The notes under the pieces are model-generated. The model had not been told where the DNA came from. It worked only from the letters and a program-made list of their open reading frames with translations, and did no database searches. Below, in pieces: positions 16,490 to 24,844 of a stretch of 64,000 bases of DNA (the first letter of the stretch is position 1; each line of letters opens with the position of its first letter). Position numbers and translations under genes: made by a program. This DNA comes from Rhodanobacter sp. DHG33 (GTDB taxonomy: Bacteria; Pseudomonadota; Gammaproteobacteria; Xanthomonadales; Rhodanobacteraceae). The DNA is taken from NCBI RefSeq assembly GCF_014843005.1, contig NZ_JACYXM010000006.1, forward strand, positions 248,001 through 312,000, written 5' to 3'.

Positions 16490-17293
16490 TCAATTCTCCC
16501 AGCGACGCTGAATGCGTAACGAAAGTTCATCATCGAGTTGCAACGCAGCATGCTCTGCGAGCGTCGATGCGGTGTCGTCGTTCAATACGGCGAGTGCTTC
16601 GATGTCGTTGTCGTTGCCGATGACTTCGAGCAACACGCCGACGTCGTTGCCGTTGCTGCGCAATGTATCGCCTGGCGTTGCGTCACGTGTCAGATGGACG
16701 TTGCACAGATGCCGTTTGTGTCCGCCGCGCCAGTGCAGGCGCGCGACGATTTCCTGGCCGGGGTAGCAACCCTTGTCGATCGCGATGGCCTGCAGTCGAT
16801 GCAAGGACAGTGCGGATGGCAGCAAGGTATCGAGCGTGGAAGGCGGTAGCCACGGCCAGCCGAATTGCAGTTGAGGCAGGCGCCAATTCGAGTCGCCTTC
16901 GCCGTCGGTGCCGACGCGCAGGCTGTGCGTGCCGCAACCTAGCGTGATGTCGTTCGATGCGATGCGCACTTCGTGCAACGGCAATCCCGCATCGGTGGAC
17001 AGGATTCGCCATGGCGAAGCCGTGATCGTGAGCTTGGAGCGGAACACGTAGCGACGCAGTGCCTCGCCGAGTGCCTCCGCTTCGCCGCCGCGCAGCAGCA
17101 GCAGCAGGCGCTGTTCGTCGAGGCGCGCGAGATGGAACAGCGAGCGCACGCGGCCCTGCGCATTCAGCCATGCGCTGAACTGCCATGCGCCGACGGCGAG
17201 CGACTGGACGTTGCTGCTGAATTGCGCGTGCGCGAAGGCAAGTGCGTCGGGGCCTTCGATCAGCAGGGTTTCGGCGGGGCAGGGAGTCGGCAT
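16490..17293 (-). CDS. ygfZ: Folate-binding iron-sulfur cluster maintenance protein YgfZ
   Basis: 267 residues, related to the GcvT aminomethyltransferase fold. Contains the signature KGCYPGQEIVARLHWRGGHKR (K-G-C-Y-x-G-Q-E), whose Cys is required for function in E. coli YgfZ. The N-terminal half has the folate-binding segment QFSSNVQSLAVGAWQFSAWLNAQGRV. YgfZ supports assembly or repair of certain Fe-S enzymes. It is divergent from the SDHAF4-like and sdh genes, and SdhB needs three Fe-S clusters, so the location is functionally apt. Confidence 0.92.
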   Translation of the reverse strand: MPTPCPAETLLIEGPDALAFAHAQFSSNVQSLAVGAWQFSAWLNAQGRVRSLFHLARLDEQRLLLLLRGGEAEALGEALRRYVFRSKLTITASPWRILSTDAGLPLHEVRIASNDITLGCGTHSLRVGTDGEGDSNWRLPQLQFGWPWLPPSTLDTLLPSALSLHRLQAIAIDKGCYPGQEIVARLHWRGGHKRHLCNVHLTRDATPGDTLRSNGNDVGVLLEVIGNDNDIEALAVLNDDTASTLAEHAALQLDDELSLRIQRRWEN

Positions 17294-17395
17294 AGGCGCA
17301 TCAAGATGTGGGTTGCGATGCCGGAGCGCAAGTCGCCGCGACCTTCGTCAAGGTTGTGCGGCATTGCGGCAAGTATTAATCTCCCGCAGCTTGCG

Positions 17396-17569
17396 ATGAC
17401 CATGTCCGACACTTCCCGCCCAACCGAATCCAGTCCCGTTTCCGCTCCGGCGGACACCGTGGCCGTGCCCGCGCAACCTGCGGGGGAGAAGGCGGCGACG
17501 GAGCGGCCGGCGCTCGATCCCACCCGCTACGGCGATTGGGAGAAGAACGGGCGCTGCATCGATTTCTGA
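17396..17569 (+). CDS. SDHAF4/DUF1674-like succinate dehydrogenase assembly factor
   Basis: 57 residues. The C-terminal DPTRYGDWEKNGRCIDF is the family signature of DUF1674, whose eukaryotic member SDHAF4 binds flavinylated SdhA and protects it before assembly. The N-terminal half is a disordered Ser/Pro/Ala stretch. It begins with ATG at 17396 or 17402 and lacks a clear ribosome site; a TATTAAT element at 17374-17380 could be a -10 box, which would give a very short leader. It lies 85 bp before sdhC, consistent with an SDH role. Confidence 0.85.
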   Translation: MTMSDTSRPTESSPVSAPADTVAVPAQPAGEKAATERPALDPTRYGDWEKNGRCIDF

Positions 17570-17654
17570 TGCGTCGCGCGGCGGCATGCGTCGTCGCGCG
17601 GGGGCGGTTCGGCTTGGCAGGCAGTATCAGCGATTCCACTTCAGGATAGCCGCC

Positions 17655-18050
17655 ATGGCAGACACGCGACGACCGCTCTCTCCGCATCTACAGATCTATA
17701 AGTGGCAAGTGCAGATGGTGACTTCCATCCTGCATCGCGCCACCGGCATCGCGTTGGCCGTGGGCACGCTGGTGGTGGTGTGGGGCCTGCTCTCGCTGGC
17801 CGCGGGCGAGGCCGCCTTCGACCAGTTCAAGGTCTGCATGGGCAGCCCGCTGGGCATGATCCTGCTGATCGGTTGGAGTTGGGCGCTGTTCTACCACCTG
17901 TGCAACGGCATCCGTCACCTGCTGCAGGACACCGGCGCGGGCTACGCGATTCCGCAGTTCGTGCGTTCGAGCTGGTTGTCGATCGTCGTCAGCCTGGTGC
18001 TGGTGGTCCTCGTCTGGGGTTACGTGCTGACCGCCGGAGGTGCCGCATGA
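17655..18050 (+). CDS. sdhC: Succinate dehydrogenase cytochrome b556 subunit
   Basis: 131 residues with three transmembrane helices. Starts RRPLSPHLQIYKWQVQMVTSILHRATG, the SdhC signature containing residues of the ubiquinone site; the haem-ligand His lies in LFYHLCNGIRHLLQD. It anchors SdhAB to the inner membrane and with SdhD passes electrons to ubiquinone. Its stop overlaps the sdhD start by ATGA, so translation is coupled. Confidence 0.95.
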   Translation: MADTRRPLSPHLQIYKWQVQMVTSILHRATGIALAVGTLVVVWGLLSLAAGEAAFDQFKVCMGSPLGMILLIGWSWALFYHLCNGIRHLLQDTGAGYAIPQFVRSSWLSIVVSLVLVVLVWGYVLTAGGAA

Positions 18051-18442
18051 GCGCGAACGCGAAAGACCTGCGCAATCCGCTGAAGCGCGCGCGCGGTTTC
18101 GGTTCCGCGCAGTCGGGCGTGGGGCACTGGTGGACGCAGCGCATCACCGCTGCCGCCCTGGTCCTGCTCGGCCTGTGGTTCGTGATCACGGTGCTGTCGC
18201 TCGCGCACGCCGATTACGCCGCGGCGAAGGCCATGGTGGCGAAGCCGTGGAATGCGCTGCTGCTGATCCTGTTCGTGGCCACCATGTTCTGGCACGCCGT
18301 ACTCGGCCTGCAGGTGGTGATCGAAGACTACGTGCACACCCGCTGGAAGGAAGTGGTCCTGCTGGTGGCGATCAAGTTCCTCGCGGTGCTGGGCGCGCTC
18401 GCGGGCGTGCTGGCCGTGCTGCGCATCGCTTTGGGAGTGTGA
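18047..18442 (+). CDS. sdhD: Succinate dehydrogenase hydrophobic membrane anchor subunit
   Basis: 131 residues, three transmembrane helices (about 29-50, 66-88, 103-127). [17 protein letters not shown] near the N-terminus and [17 protein letters not shown] in the middle match alphaproteobacterial/Xanthomonad-type SdhD, with the His of the latter as the likely haem ligand. Coupled to sdhC (ATGA) and 4 bp from sdhA. Confidence 0.94.
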   Translation: MSANAKDLRNPLKRARGFGSAQSGVGHWWTQRITAAALVLLGLWFVITVLSLAHADYAAAKAMVAKPWNALLLILFVATMFWHAVLGLQVVIEDYVHTRWKEVVLLVAIKFLAVLGALAGVLAVLRIALGV

Positions 18443-18446
18443 GATC

Positions 18447-20234
18447 GTGGAAAGCTACAAGATCCAGCAGCACAAGTTCGACGTAATCGTGGTCGGCGCC
18501 GGTGGCGCGGGCCTGCGCGCCACCTTCGGCCTGGCCGAGAAGGGCCTGAAGACCGCGTGCATCACCAAGGTGTTTCCCACGCGCTCGCACACCGTGGCGG
18601 CGCAGGGCGGCATCGCCGCCGCGCTCGGCAACATGGGCGAGGACGACTGGCGCTTCCACTTCTACGACACCATCAAGGGTTCGGACTGGCTGGGCGACCA
18701 GGACGCGATCGAGTACATGTGCCGCGAGGCCATCCCCTCGATCTACGAACTGGAACACTACGGCGTGCCGTTCTCGCGCACGGACGAAGGCCGCATCTAC
18801 CAGCGCCCGTTCGGCGGCATGACCACGCATTACGGCAAGGGCACCGCGCAACGCACCTGCGCCGCGGCCGACCGCACCGGCCACGCCATCCTGCACACGC
18901 TGTACCAGCAGGCGCTGGCGCACGACGCCACCTTCTTCATCGAATACTTCGCCATCGACCTGATCTTCGACGACGAAGGCGTCTGCCGCGGCGTGCTAGC
19001 GCTGGACATGAACGAGGGCACGCTGCACCTGTTCCGCGGCCAGGCCGTGGTGTTGGCTACCGGCGGCTACGGTCGCGCCTACTTCAGCGCCACCTCGGCG
19101 CATACCTGTACCGGCGACGGCGGCGGCATGGTGCTGCGCGCGGGTCTGGCGCTGCAGGACCTGGAGTTCGTGCAGTTCCATCCCACCGGCATCTACGGCG
19201 CGGGCTGCCTGATCACCGAGGGCGTGCGCGGCGAGGGCGGTTACCTCACCAACTCCAACGGCGAGCGTTTCATGGAGCGCTATGCGCCCAGCGCGAAGGA
19301 CCTGGCCTCGCGCGACGTGGTCAGCCGCGCCATCACCATCGAGGTGCGCGAAGGCCGCGGCGTGGGCGAGCACAAGGACCACGCCTTCCTCAACCTGATG
19401 CACCTCGGCCCCGAGGTGATCCACGAGCGCCTGCCCGGCATCGCCGAATCGGCGCGCATCTTCGCCGGCGTGGACGTGACCAAGGAGCCGATCCCGATCC
19501 TGCCCACGGTGCACTACAACATGGGCGGCATCCCGACCAACTACCACGGCGAAGTGGTGCAGAAGAAGGGCGACGACGTGGACGCCGTGGTGCCGGGCCT
19601 GTTCGCCATCGGCGAAGCGGCCTGCGTGTCCGTGCACGGCGCCAACCGCCTGGGTTCCAACTCGCTGCTCGACCTGGTGGTGTTCGGCCGCGCGGTGTCG
19701 CACCGCTGCGCCGAGATCATCAAGCCGGGCGCGGCGCACAAGGACCTTCCGGCCAGTGCGCTGGACAAGGCGCTGGCCCGCTTCGACGGCCTGCGCAACG
19801 CCAACGGCGAACTGCCGACCGCGACGATTCGTCTCGACATGCAGCGCACCATGCAGTCCGACGCCGCGGTGTTCCGCACCGGCGACACGCTGAAGGAAGG
19901 CTGCGCCAAGATCGACGCCGTGCACGCCTCGTTCAAGCACGTGCGCACCAGCGACCGTTCGCTGGTGTGGAACTCCGACCTGATCGAGACGCTGGAACTG
20001 GCCAACCTGCTCGACCAGGCGGTGGGCACCATGCATTCCGCCGAGCAGCGCACGGAAAGCCGCGGCGCCCACGCGCGCGAGGACTTCCCCGACCGCGACG
20101 ACCACAACTGGCAGAAGCACACCATGGTCAAGGTGGACGAGAACGGCAAGGTCGGCTTCGACTTCCGCCCGGTGCACATGTACACCCTGACCGACGAGGT
20201 CGAGGTGGTGCCGCCGAAGAAGCGCGTTTACTGA
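18447..20234 (+). CDS. sdhA: Succinate dehydrogenase flavoprotein subunit
   Basis: 595 residues. FAD Rossmann motif [11 protein letters not shown] (16-26); covalent-FAD His48 in [10 protein letters not shown]; substrate-binding and catalytic segments HPTGIYGAG and [11 protein letters not shown]-terminal [17 protein letters not shown] as in SdhA. It oxidises succinate to fumarate on the cytoplasmic face. A shortened upstream spacer of 4 bp from sdhD and a 1-base overlap (TGATG) with the next gene show an operon. Confidence 0.97.
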   Translation: MESYKIQQHKFDVIVVGAGGAGLRATFGLAEKGLKTACITKVFPTRSHTVAAQGGIAAALGNMGEDDWRFHFYDTIKGSDWLGDQDAIEYMCREAIPSIYELEHYGVPFSRTDEGRIYQRPFGGMTTHYGKGTAQRTCAAADRTGHAILHTLYQQALAHDATFFIEYFAIDLIFDDEGVCRGVLALDMNEGTLHLFRGQAVVLATGGYGRAYFSATSAHTCTGDGGGMVLRAGLALQDLEFVQFHPTGIYGAGCLITEGVRGEGGYLTNSNGERFMERYAPSAKDLASRDVVSRAITIEVREGRGVGEHKDHAFLNLMHLGPEVIHERLPGIAESARIFAGVDVTKEPIPILPTVHYNMGGIPTNYHGEVVQKKGDDVDAVVPGLFAIGEAACVSVHGANRLGSNSLLDLVVFGRAVSHRCAEIIKPGAAHKDLPASALDKALARFDGLRNANGELPTATIRLDMQRTMQSDAAVFRTGDTLKEGCAKIDAVHASFKHVRTSDRSLVWNSDLIETLELANLLDQAVGTMHSAEQRTESRGAHAREDFPDRDDHNWQKHTMVKVDENGKVGFDFRPVHMYTLTDEVEVVPPKKRVY

Positions 20235-20818
20235 TGTCGAAAACATCCGCCACCGTGCTCCCCGGTTGTGTTGCGGCCGCGGCCTTGTTGGCCTCGGGCA
20301 GTGCGGCTGCGGGTTGGCAATCAGGAGATACGCGACTTCCCGGCACGCCGGTGGTAGCGCATGCTCCTGATGGATGGGTGTGCTCCGCGGATGGTGGCTC
20401 TTTTTTCGAAGGCACGACCGTCAGCTTATTGTCATGCCTCCCAAAGGGAGGCGGCATCAGTTTTGATCTGCAGAAAATAGTGGGAAGCCATCGCCCTGCA
20501 TCCATCGAGGCCTACATGCGAGAACTGCTGTCCAGGGCTGCCGCGCAGCCCAGTTCTTTTGCAAGCTTGCCGCAACGATTCGAGGTTGCCGGTCGCCCTG
20601 CAGTGGAATCGGCATCACGTGGCCACGCCTTTCTGGACACTTTCGGTATCGGTAACGCGAAAAGTTCGACCGTAGAGATGATTTCCGATACGACCGTGGT
20701 CGAGGATCATGGTGAGTTCTACCAGTGTTCGTTCTCGGCAATGCCCATGCAATACACGGATGCCGTGCGCCAGACCTACCGAAATTTTTGTAATTCCATC
20801 ACCTTCGACGGGCCTTAA
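20234..20818 (+). CDS. Unrecognised secreted protein embedded between sdhA and sdhB
   Basis: 194 residues. Sec signal peptide (cleavage near GSAAAG at about 25), then a mixed alpha/beta domain with four Cys in the mature part ([33 protein letters not shown]), suggesting two disulphides in the periplasm. No family recognised. Start ATG overlaps the sdhA stop (TGATG) and it ends 20 bp before sdhB, so it must be co-transcribed with them. Base composition is noticeably less GC-rich, with more rare codons for this genome, than the sdh genes around it, suggesting later insertion. Whether it serves SDH is unknown. Confidence 0.75.
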   Translation: MSKTSATVLPGCVAAAALLASGSAAAGWQSGDTRLPGTPVVAHAPDGWVCSADGGSFFEGTTVSLLSCLPKGGGISFDLQKIVGSHRPASIEAYMRELLSRAAAQPSSFASLPQRFEVAGRPAVESASRGHAFLDTFGIGNAKSSTVEMISDTTVVEDHGEFYQCSFSAMPMQYTDAVRQTYRNFCNSITFDGP

Positions 20819-20838
20819 CGCCTTCGGGAATCGTTGTC

Positions 20839-21618
20839 ATGGCAGAGTTTTCGCTACCCAAAAATTCCAAGATCCAGCCCGGCAAGCACTTCCCGGCGAA
20901 GGATGCGAAGAAGCCGCGCACCTTCCGCATCTACCGCTGGAACCCGGACGACGGACAGAACCCGCGCATCGACACCTACGAGGTGGACATGGCCGCGTGC
21001 GGCCCGATGGTTCTGGACGCGCTGCTGAAGATCAAGAACGAGATCGACCCCACGCTCACGCTGCGCCGCTCGTGCCGCGAAGGCATCTGCGGCTCGTGCG
21101 CGATGAACATCGACGGCACCAACACGTTGGCGTGCATCTGCGCCGTCGACAGCGTGGCGAAGGGCGACGTGAAGATCTACCCGCTGCCGCACATGCCGGT
21201 GGTGAAGGACCTGGTGCCGGATCTCACGCACTTCTACGCCCAGTTCGCCTCGATCAGGCCGTGGATGCGCACGCAGAGCGCCAAGCCGGACCGCGAACGC
21301 CTGCAGTCGCCGGAAGACCGCAAGAAGCTCGACGGCCTGTACGAGTGCATCCTGTGCGCCTGCTGCTCCACGAGCTGCCCCAGCTACTGGTGGAACGGTG
21401 ACCGCTACCTCGGTCCGGCCATCCTGCTGCAGGCCTACCGCTGGATCGTGGACAGCCGCGACGAGGATACCGGCGCCCGCCTGGACGACCTGGAAGACCC
21501 GTTCAAGCTGTACCGCTGCCACACCATCATGAATTGCGCGCGCACCTGCCCGAAGGGTCTCAACCCGGCCAAGGCGATCGCGGAGATCAAGAAGCTGATG
21601 GTGGAGCGCCGCGCGTAA
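20839..21618 (+). CDS. sdhB: Succinate dehydrogenase iron-sulfur subunit
   Basis: 259 residues. [2Fe-2S] ligands in [16 protein letters not shown] plus the later Cys of ACICAVDS; [4Fe-4S] and [3Fe-4S] ligands in [19 protein letters not shown] and [20 protein letters not shown]. It relays electrons from SdhA to the quinone site in SdhCD. The Trp in [16 protein letters not shown] is the quinone-site residue region. Followed by an inverted pair of hairpin repeats before sdhE. Confidence 0.97.
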   Translation: MAEFSLPKNSKIQPGKHFPAKDAKKPRTFRIYRWNPDDGQNPRIDTYEVDMAACGPMVLDALLKIKNEIDPTLTLRRSCREGICGSCAMNIDGTNTLACICAVDSVAKGDVKIYPLPHMPVVKDLVPDLTHFYAQFASIRPWMRTQSAKPDRERLQSPEDRKKLDGLYECILCACCSTSCPSYWWNGDRYLGPAILLQAYRWIVDSRDEDTGARLDDLEDPFKLYRCHTIMNCARTCPKGLNPAKAIAEIKKLMVERRA

Positions 21619-21626
21619 GAAAACGT

Positions 21627-21640
21627 CGCCGCTCGCGGCG
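21627..21640 (+). terminator. Weak hairpin just after sdhB
   Basis: CGCCG (21627-21631), CTCG loop, CGGCG (21636-21640), followed by ATACCGTTTCC. Stem of only five G-C pairs and an interrupted T tract, so it is a weak attenuator at best. Confidence 0.3.
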
Positions 21641-21650
21641 ATACCGTTTC

Positions 21651-21673
21651 CCTTCTCCCCGCCGGGGAGAAGG
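21651..21673. repeat. REP-like hairpin, copy 1
   Basis: CCTTCTCCCC, loop GCC, GGGGAGAAGG: perfect 10-bp stem. The adjacent tail GGGCGAATGAGGGG (21682-21695) is, reverse-complemented, the CCCCTCATTCGCCC motif that precedes such hairpins in Xanthomonadales. It lies in opposite orientation to copy 2 at 21769-21791. Confidence 0.75.
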
Positions 21674-21768
21674 TGCCCGCAGGGCGAATGAGGGGCGGGG
21701 CTCGCGGGAAAGCTGATAGAAGGAAGCTTTCGATGATGGCTAGCCGCAAGATGGACCCCTCACCCCAA

Positions 21769-21791
21769 CCCTCTCCCCGCAGGGGAGAGGG
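21769..21791. repeat. REP-like hairpin, copy 2
   Basis: CCCTCTCCCC, loop GCA, GGGGAGAGGG: perfect 10-bp stem, preceded by CCCCTCACCCCAA (21756-21768). Same core as copy 1 but inverted, so the pair with its 95-bp spacer forms a REPIN-like doublet between sdhB and sdhE. Confidence 0.75.
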
Positions 21792-21826
21792 AGCAAAGGA
21801 GGCGCTTCGCGCGCGTTGATCCCACC

Positions 21827-22075
21827 ATGGACGCAGCCCGCATCAAGCGCCTCCGCTGGCGCACCCGCCGCGGCACCCGGGAGCTCGACGCGCTGTTCGG
21901 CGGCTGGCTGGACGAAGCCTTTCCGCAGGCCGACGAGGCGCAGCAGCAGGCCTTCGACGAATTGCTCGACGTGCAGGACCCGGACCTGTGGGACTGGGTG
22001 ATGGGGCACGCGAAAGCGCCGCGCACGGACTGGCAGGCGATCATCGATGACATCCGCGCCCGCCATCGGCTTTGA
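21827..22075 (+). CDS. sdhE: FAD assembly factor SdhE
   Basis: 82 residues. Carries the essential RGxxE motif (RRGTRELDALFGGW, residues 14-27) followed by an all-helical bundle with DPDLWDWVMG. SdhE promotes covalent attachment of FAD to SdhA. The gene sits in the sdh cluster, with the ygfX-like gene overlapping its end by 29 bp, the same pairing as ygfY-ygfX in E. coli. Confidence 0.94.
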   Translation: MDAARIKRLRWRTRRGTRELDALFGGWLDEAFPQADEAQQQAFDELLDVQDPDLWDWVMGHAKAPRTDWQAIIDDIRARHRL

Positions 22076-22478
22076 ATACCGCCCCTCGCGCTGGCTGCCG
22101 CGCCTGCTGTGGTCGCTGGCGGTGCTCGCCTTGCTCGCCCTTGCTTCGTGCGGCCTGCCCTGGTGGCTGAAGCTGCCGTTGGCGATGCTGGCGATCCTGC
22201 CGGTGTTGCATGCCGTGCAGTGCCATCGTGCTTCGCCGGTGAAGGCAGCCGGCTGGAGCGGCGAGGGCGGCTGGAGCCTGCGCCTTGCCGACCGCAGCGA
22301 TGCGCCGGCCAGCCTGACATCGTTCCGCGTGCTGGGCGGATGCATCTTGCTGCGCCTGCGCGCGGCCTCGCTGGGCGAACAGGTACTGCTGCTGGCACCT
22401 GACAACAGCGATGCGGACACCCGCCGTCGCCTGCGCATGCGGCTGGCCACGCTGCGGCCCGGCGAAGCCCGCGCCTGA
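22047..22478 (+). CDS. YgfX-like (CptA) inner-membrane protein
   Basis: 143 residues with two close transmembrane helices (about 17-36 and 39-56), then a cytoplasmic beta-rich domain (GWSLRLADRSDAPASLTSFRVLGGCILLRLR, LLLAPDNSDADTRRRLRMRL) ending in the family's D-(A/D)-x-x-(F/R)-R-x-L-R pattern. Partner of SdhE in gamma-proteobacteria; in E. coli it has been described as a cytoskeleton-directed toxin (CptA), though a role with SDH is also argued. Overlaps sdhE by 29 bp in another frame. Confidence 0.8.
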   Translation: MTSAPAIGFEYRPSRWLPRLLWSLAVLALLALASCGLPWWLKLPLAMLAILPVLHAVQCHRASPVKAAGWSGEGGWSLRLADRSDAPASLTSFRVLGGCILLRLRAASLGEQVLLLAPDNSDADTRRRLRMRLATLRPGEARA

Positions 22479-22585
22479 ATCCCGGACCATGCCGGCACTT
22501 TGCGATGCCTGCGTTGTCCCAGCGAATGCCGGATAATGCCGGCTATGTCGGGCGCGCCGCCCACCACCTTCGATTGCGACCCCTT

Positions 22586-23827
22586 ATGTTCCGACCGCTA
22601 GAGCTTTTCATCGGCCTGCGCTATACCCGCGCCAAGCGTCGCAATCAGTTCATCTCCTTCATCTCCGCCGTTTCCATCGTGTGCATCTCGATCAGCGTGA
22701 TCGCGCTGATCACGGTGATGTCGGTGATGAACGGCTTCGGCTATCAGATGAAGACGCGCATCCTCGGCGCGATCTCGCACGCCACTATTTCCGGCATCGG
22801 CCAGAGCATCGAGGATTGGCCTCGCGCGTTGAAGATCGCCCAGGCCAACCCGCATGTGGTGGGTGCCGCGCCCTATGTAGAAATCAACGCGCTGCTGCAG
22901 GGCCGCGGGGCCGCGCCGGCATTGGCGCGCGGCATCGATCCTGCGCTGGAACCCAAGGTGGTGGATATTGGCCAACACATGGTGCATGGCAAGCTTGATG
23001 AGCTGACGCCTGGCAGCTGGAACATCGTACTGGGACAGGATCTTGCCACCCAGCTCGGAGTAGGCATCGGTGATGAAGTAAGGATGGTGGTGCCCGAATT
23101 GCGCGCCACCCCGTTTGGTGCCGTCCCCCGCTTGCGCGGCTTCCATGTGGTGGGCACCTTCACCATGGGTATGGAGCAGTTCGACTCCGGCCTCGCACTG
23201 ATCAACATCCAGGACGCCGAGAAGCTCAACAGCCAAAGCGGCCCCAGCGGCATCCGCCTGAAGCTGGACGATCTCCTCAATGCGCGGCCTGTGGCGCGCG
23301 AGCTGGCCGATCAACTGGGTCAGATCTACCAAATACAGACCTGGGAGCAGACCAATGCCAATCTGTTCTCGGCGCTGTCGATGGAAAAGAAGGTGATGGG
23401 CATCATCCTTGCGCTGATCATCCTGGTGGCGGTGATCAATCTGATCTCGATGCTGATGATGCTGGTCACCGACAAGCAGGCCGATATCGCCATCCTGCGC
23501 ACGCTGGGCGCCACGCCGATGAGCGTGATGGGCATGTTCATGGTGCAGGGATTGCTGGTGGGCCTGGTCGGCATCGGCTTCGGCGTGGGCCTGGGTTCCC
23601 TGCTGTCATGGAAGCTTCCGGGCATCGTGAAGGTGATCGAACACGTGTTCCACGTGCAGTTTTTGTCGCCGGACGTGTACTACATCAGCGAGGTGCCCAG
23701 CCGGCTGGAGCTGCACGACGTGATCTGGGTGGCGCTGGTCACCTTCGCGTTCTCGCTGCTGGCGACCCTGTATCCCGCGTGGCGCGCCTCGCGCACGCAG
23801 CCGGCGCAGGCGCTGCGCTATGAGTGA
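22586..23827 (+). CDS. lolC: Lipoprotein-releasing ABC transporter permease (LolC/LolE)
   Basis: 413 residues, four transmembrane helices in FtsX/MacB arrangement: helix 1 (about 25-50, [23 protein letters not shown]), a 200-residue periplasmic domain, then three C-terminal helices. Starts [27 protein letters not shown], the LolC/E signature, which fixes the ATG at 22586 although no Shine-Dalgarno is evident. It extracts outer-membrane lipoproteins for LolA. Only one permease gene is present, so the complex may be a homodimer (LolF-type) or the second is elsewhere. Overlaps lolD by 8 bp. Confidence 0.93.
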   Translation: MFRPLELFIGLRYTRAKRRNQFISFISAVSIVCISISVIALITVMSVMNGFGYQMKTRILGAISHATISGIGQSIEDWPRALKIAQANPHVVGAAPYVEINALLQGRGAAPALARGIDPALEPKVVDIGQHMVHGKLDELTPGSWNIVLGQDLATQLGVGIGDEVRMVVPELRATPFGAVPRLRGFHVVGTFTMGMEQFDSGLALINIQDAEKLNSQSGPSGIRLKLDDLLNARPVARELADQLGQIYQIQTWEQTNANLFSALSMEKKVMGIILALIILVAVINLISMLMMLVTDKQADIAILRTLGATPMSVMGMFMVQGLLVGLVGIGFGVGLGSLLSWKLPGIVKVIEHVFHVQFLSPDVYYISEVPSRLELHDVIWVALVTFAFSLLATLYPAWRASRTQPAQALRYE

Positions 23828-24533
23828 GAAGCATCCGATGCCGTCGAACACGCCCGTGCTACGCGCCACCCGCGTGGCCAAGACCTACGCCGAAGGCGGC
23901 CTGCGCACCGAGGTGCTCGCCGATGTCAGCTTCGAGCTGAAGCGTGGCGAGACCATGGCCATCGTGGGCGCCTCTGGCACAGGGAAGAGCACCTTGCTGC
24001 ACATTCTCGGCGGTCTGGACACGCTGAGCGCGGGCGAGGTGGAGGTGGATGGCCGCCTGCTTTCCTCGTTGTCCGACGCCGAACGCGGCCGTGTTCGCAA
24101 CCGCTCGCTGGGTTTCGTCTACCAGTTCCATCATCTGCTGCCCGAGTTCACCGCGCTGGAGAACGTGTGCATGCCGCTGTTGATCCGCGGTACGGCAATA
24201 GCCGACGCGCGCAAGCAGGCGTCGGCATTGCTTGAGCGCGTGGGTCTCGCTGCACGCATTGACCACAAGCCGGCCGAGCTTTCCGGCGGGGAGCGCCAGC
24301 GCTGCGCGGTGGCGCGTGCCCTGGTGACCAAACCTGCCTGTGTGCTGGGTGATGAACCCACTGGCAATCTTGACGAAGGCAATGCGGCACAGGTTTATGA
24401 GTTGATGCTCGAACTCAACCGCGAGGTGGGTACCAGCTTCGTGCTGGTTACACATGACACGCGGTTGGCAGCGCGGATGGATCGCACGCTGGTGCTGCAT
24501 GAAGGGGTGCTGCGTGAACAGATGCGCGGGTGA
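23820..24533 (+). CDS. lolD: Lipoprotein-releasing ABC transporter ATP-binding protein
   Basis: 237 residues. Walker [11 protein letters not shown]-loop in [20 protein letters not shown] (the LolD-typical HHLLPEF), signature LSGGERQR, Walker [12 protein letters not shown], switch His in VLVTHD. Supplies energy to the LolC permease encoded just upstream; starts within the last codons of lolC. Confidence 0.96.
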   Translation: MSEKHPMPSNTPVLRATRVAKTYAEGGLRTEVLADVSFELKRGETMAIVGASGTGKSTLLHILGGLDTLSAGEVEVDGRLLSSLSDAERGRVRNRSLGFVYQFHHLLPEFTALENVCMPLLIRGTAIADARKQASALLERVGLAARIDHKPAELSGGERQRCAVARALVTKPACVLGDEPTGNLDEGNAAQVYELMLELNREVGTSFVLVTHDTRLAARMDRTLVLHEGVLREQMRG

Positions 24534-24844
24534 GGTTTTCTTCCCCTTCCTTTCGGGGATGCGGACGGATGGCCGCCCGAACCTTTCGTCTCCATGGTTC
24601 GGCTTGTCCGCGGCGGCCTTTCGTGCAGCTGCCGGTGTTCGTGTTCCTTCGCATTGCGTAGCCCATGTCGCAGCACCCGTCGGCACGGCTGCGTAGCGGC
24701 CACATCGCGCCGCATCCAGGCATTGAAGGCGTCACGCCCGTTATCTGTCCGGCTTTCGGCGGGGCGTAGCCCTACACGCTTTTCGTCCGGCCCCTCGTCG
24801 TAGGCGCGTTAGCCTCGATCGACCCATTGGGCATCGGTTGGGAT
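24534..24844. other. 311-bp intergenic region between lolD and comEC
   Basis: No supported gene. Near its start is a hairpin CCCC-N8-GGGG (about 24543-24558) shortly after the lolD stop. The remainder has no clear promoter or repeat that I can defend. Confidence 0.5.

Noticed and set aside
16140-16511. Plus-strand open frame of 123 codons in the intergenic region
   Set aside because: No ribosome site, no homology signal, overlaps the ygfZ 3' end.
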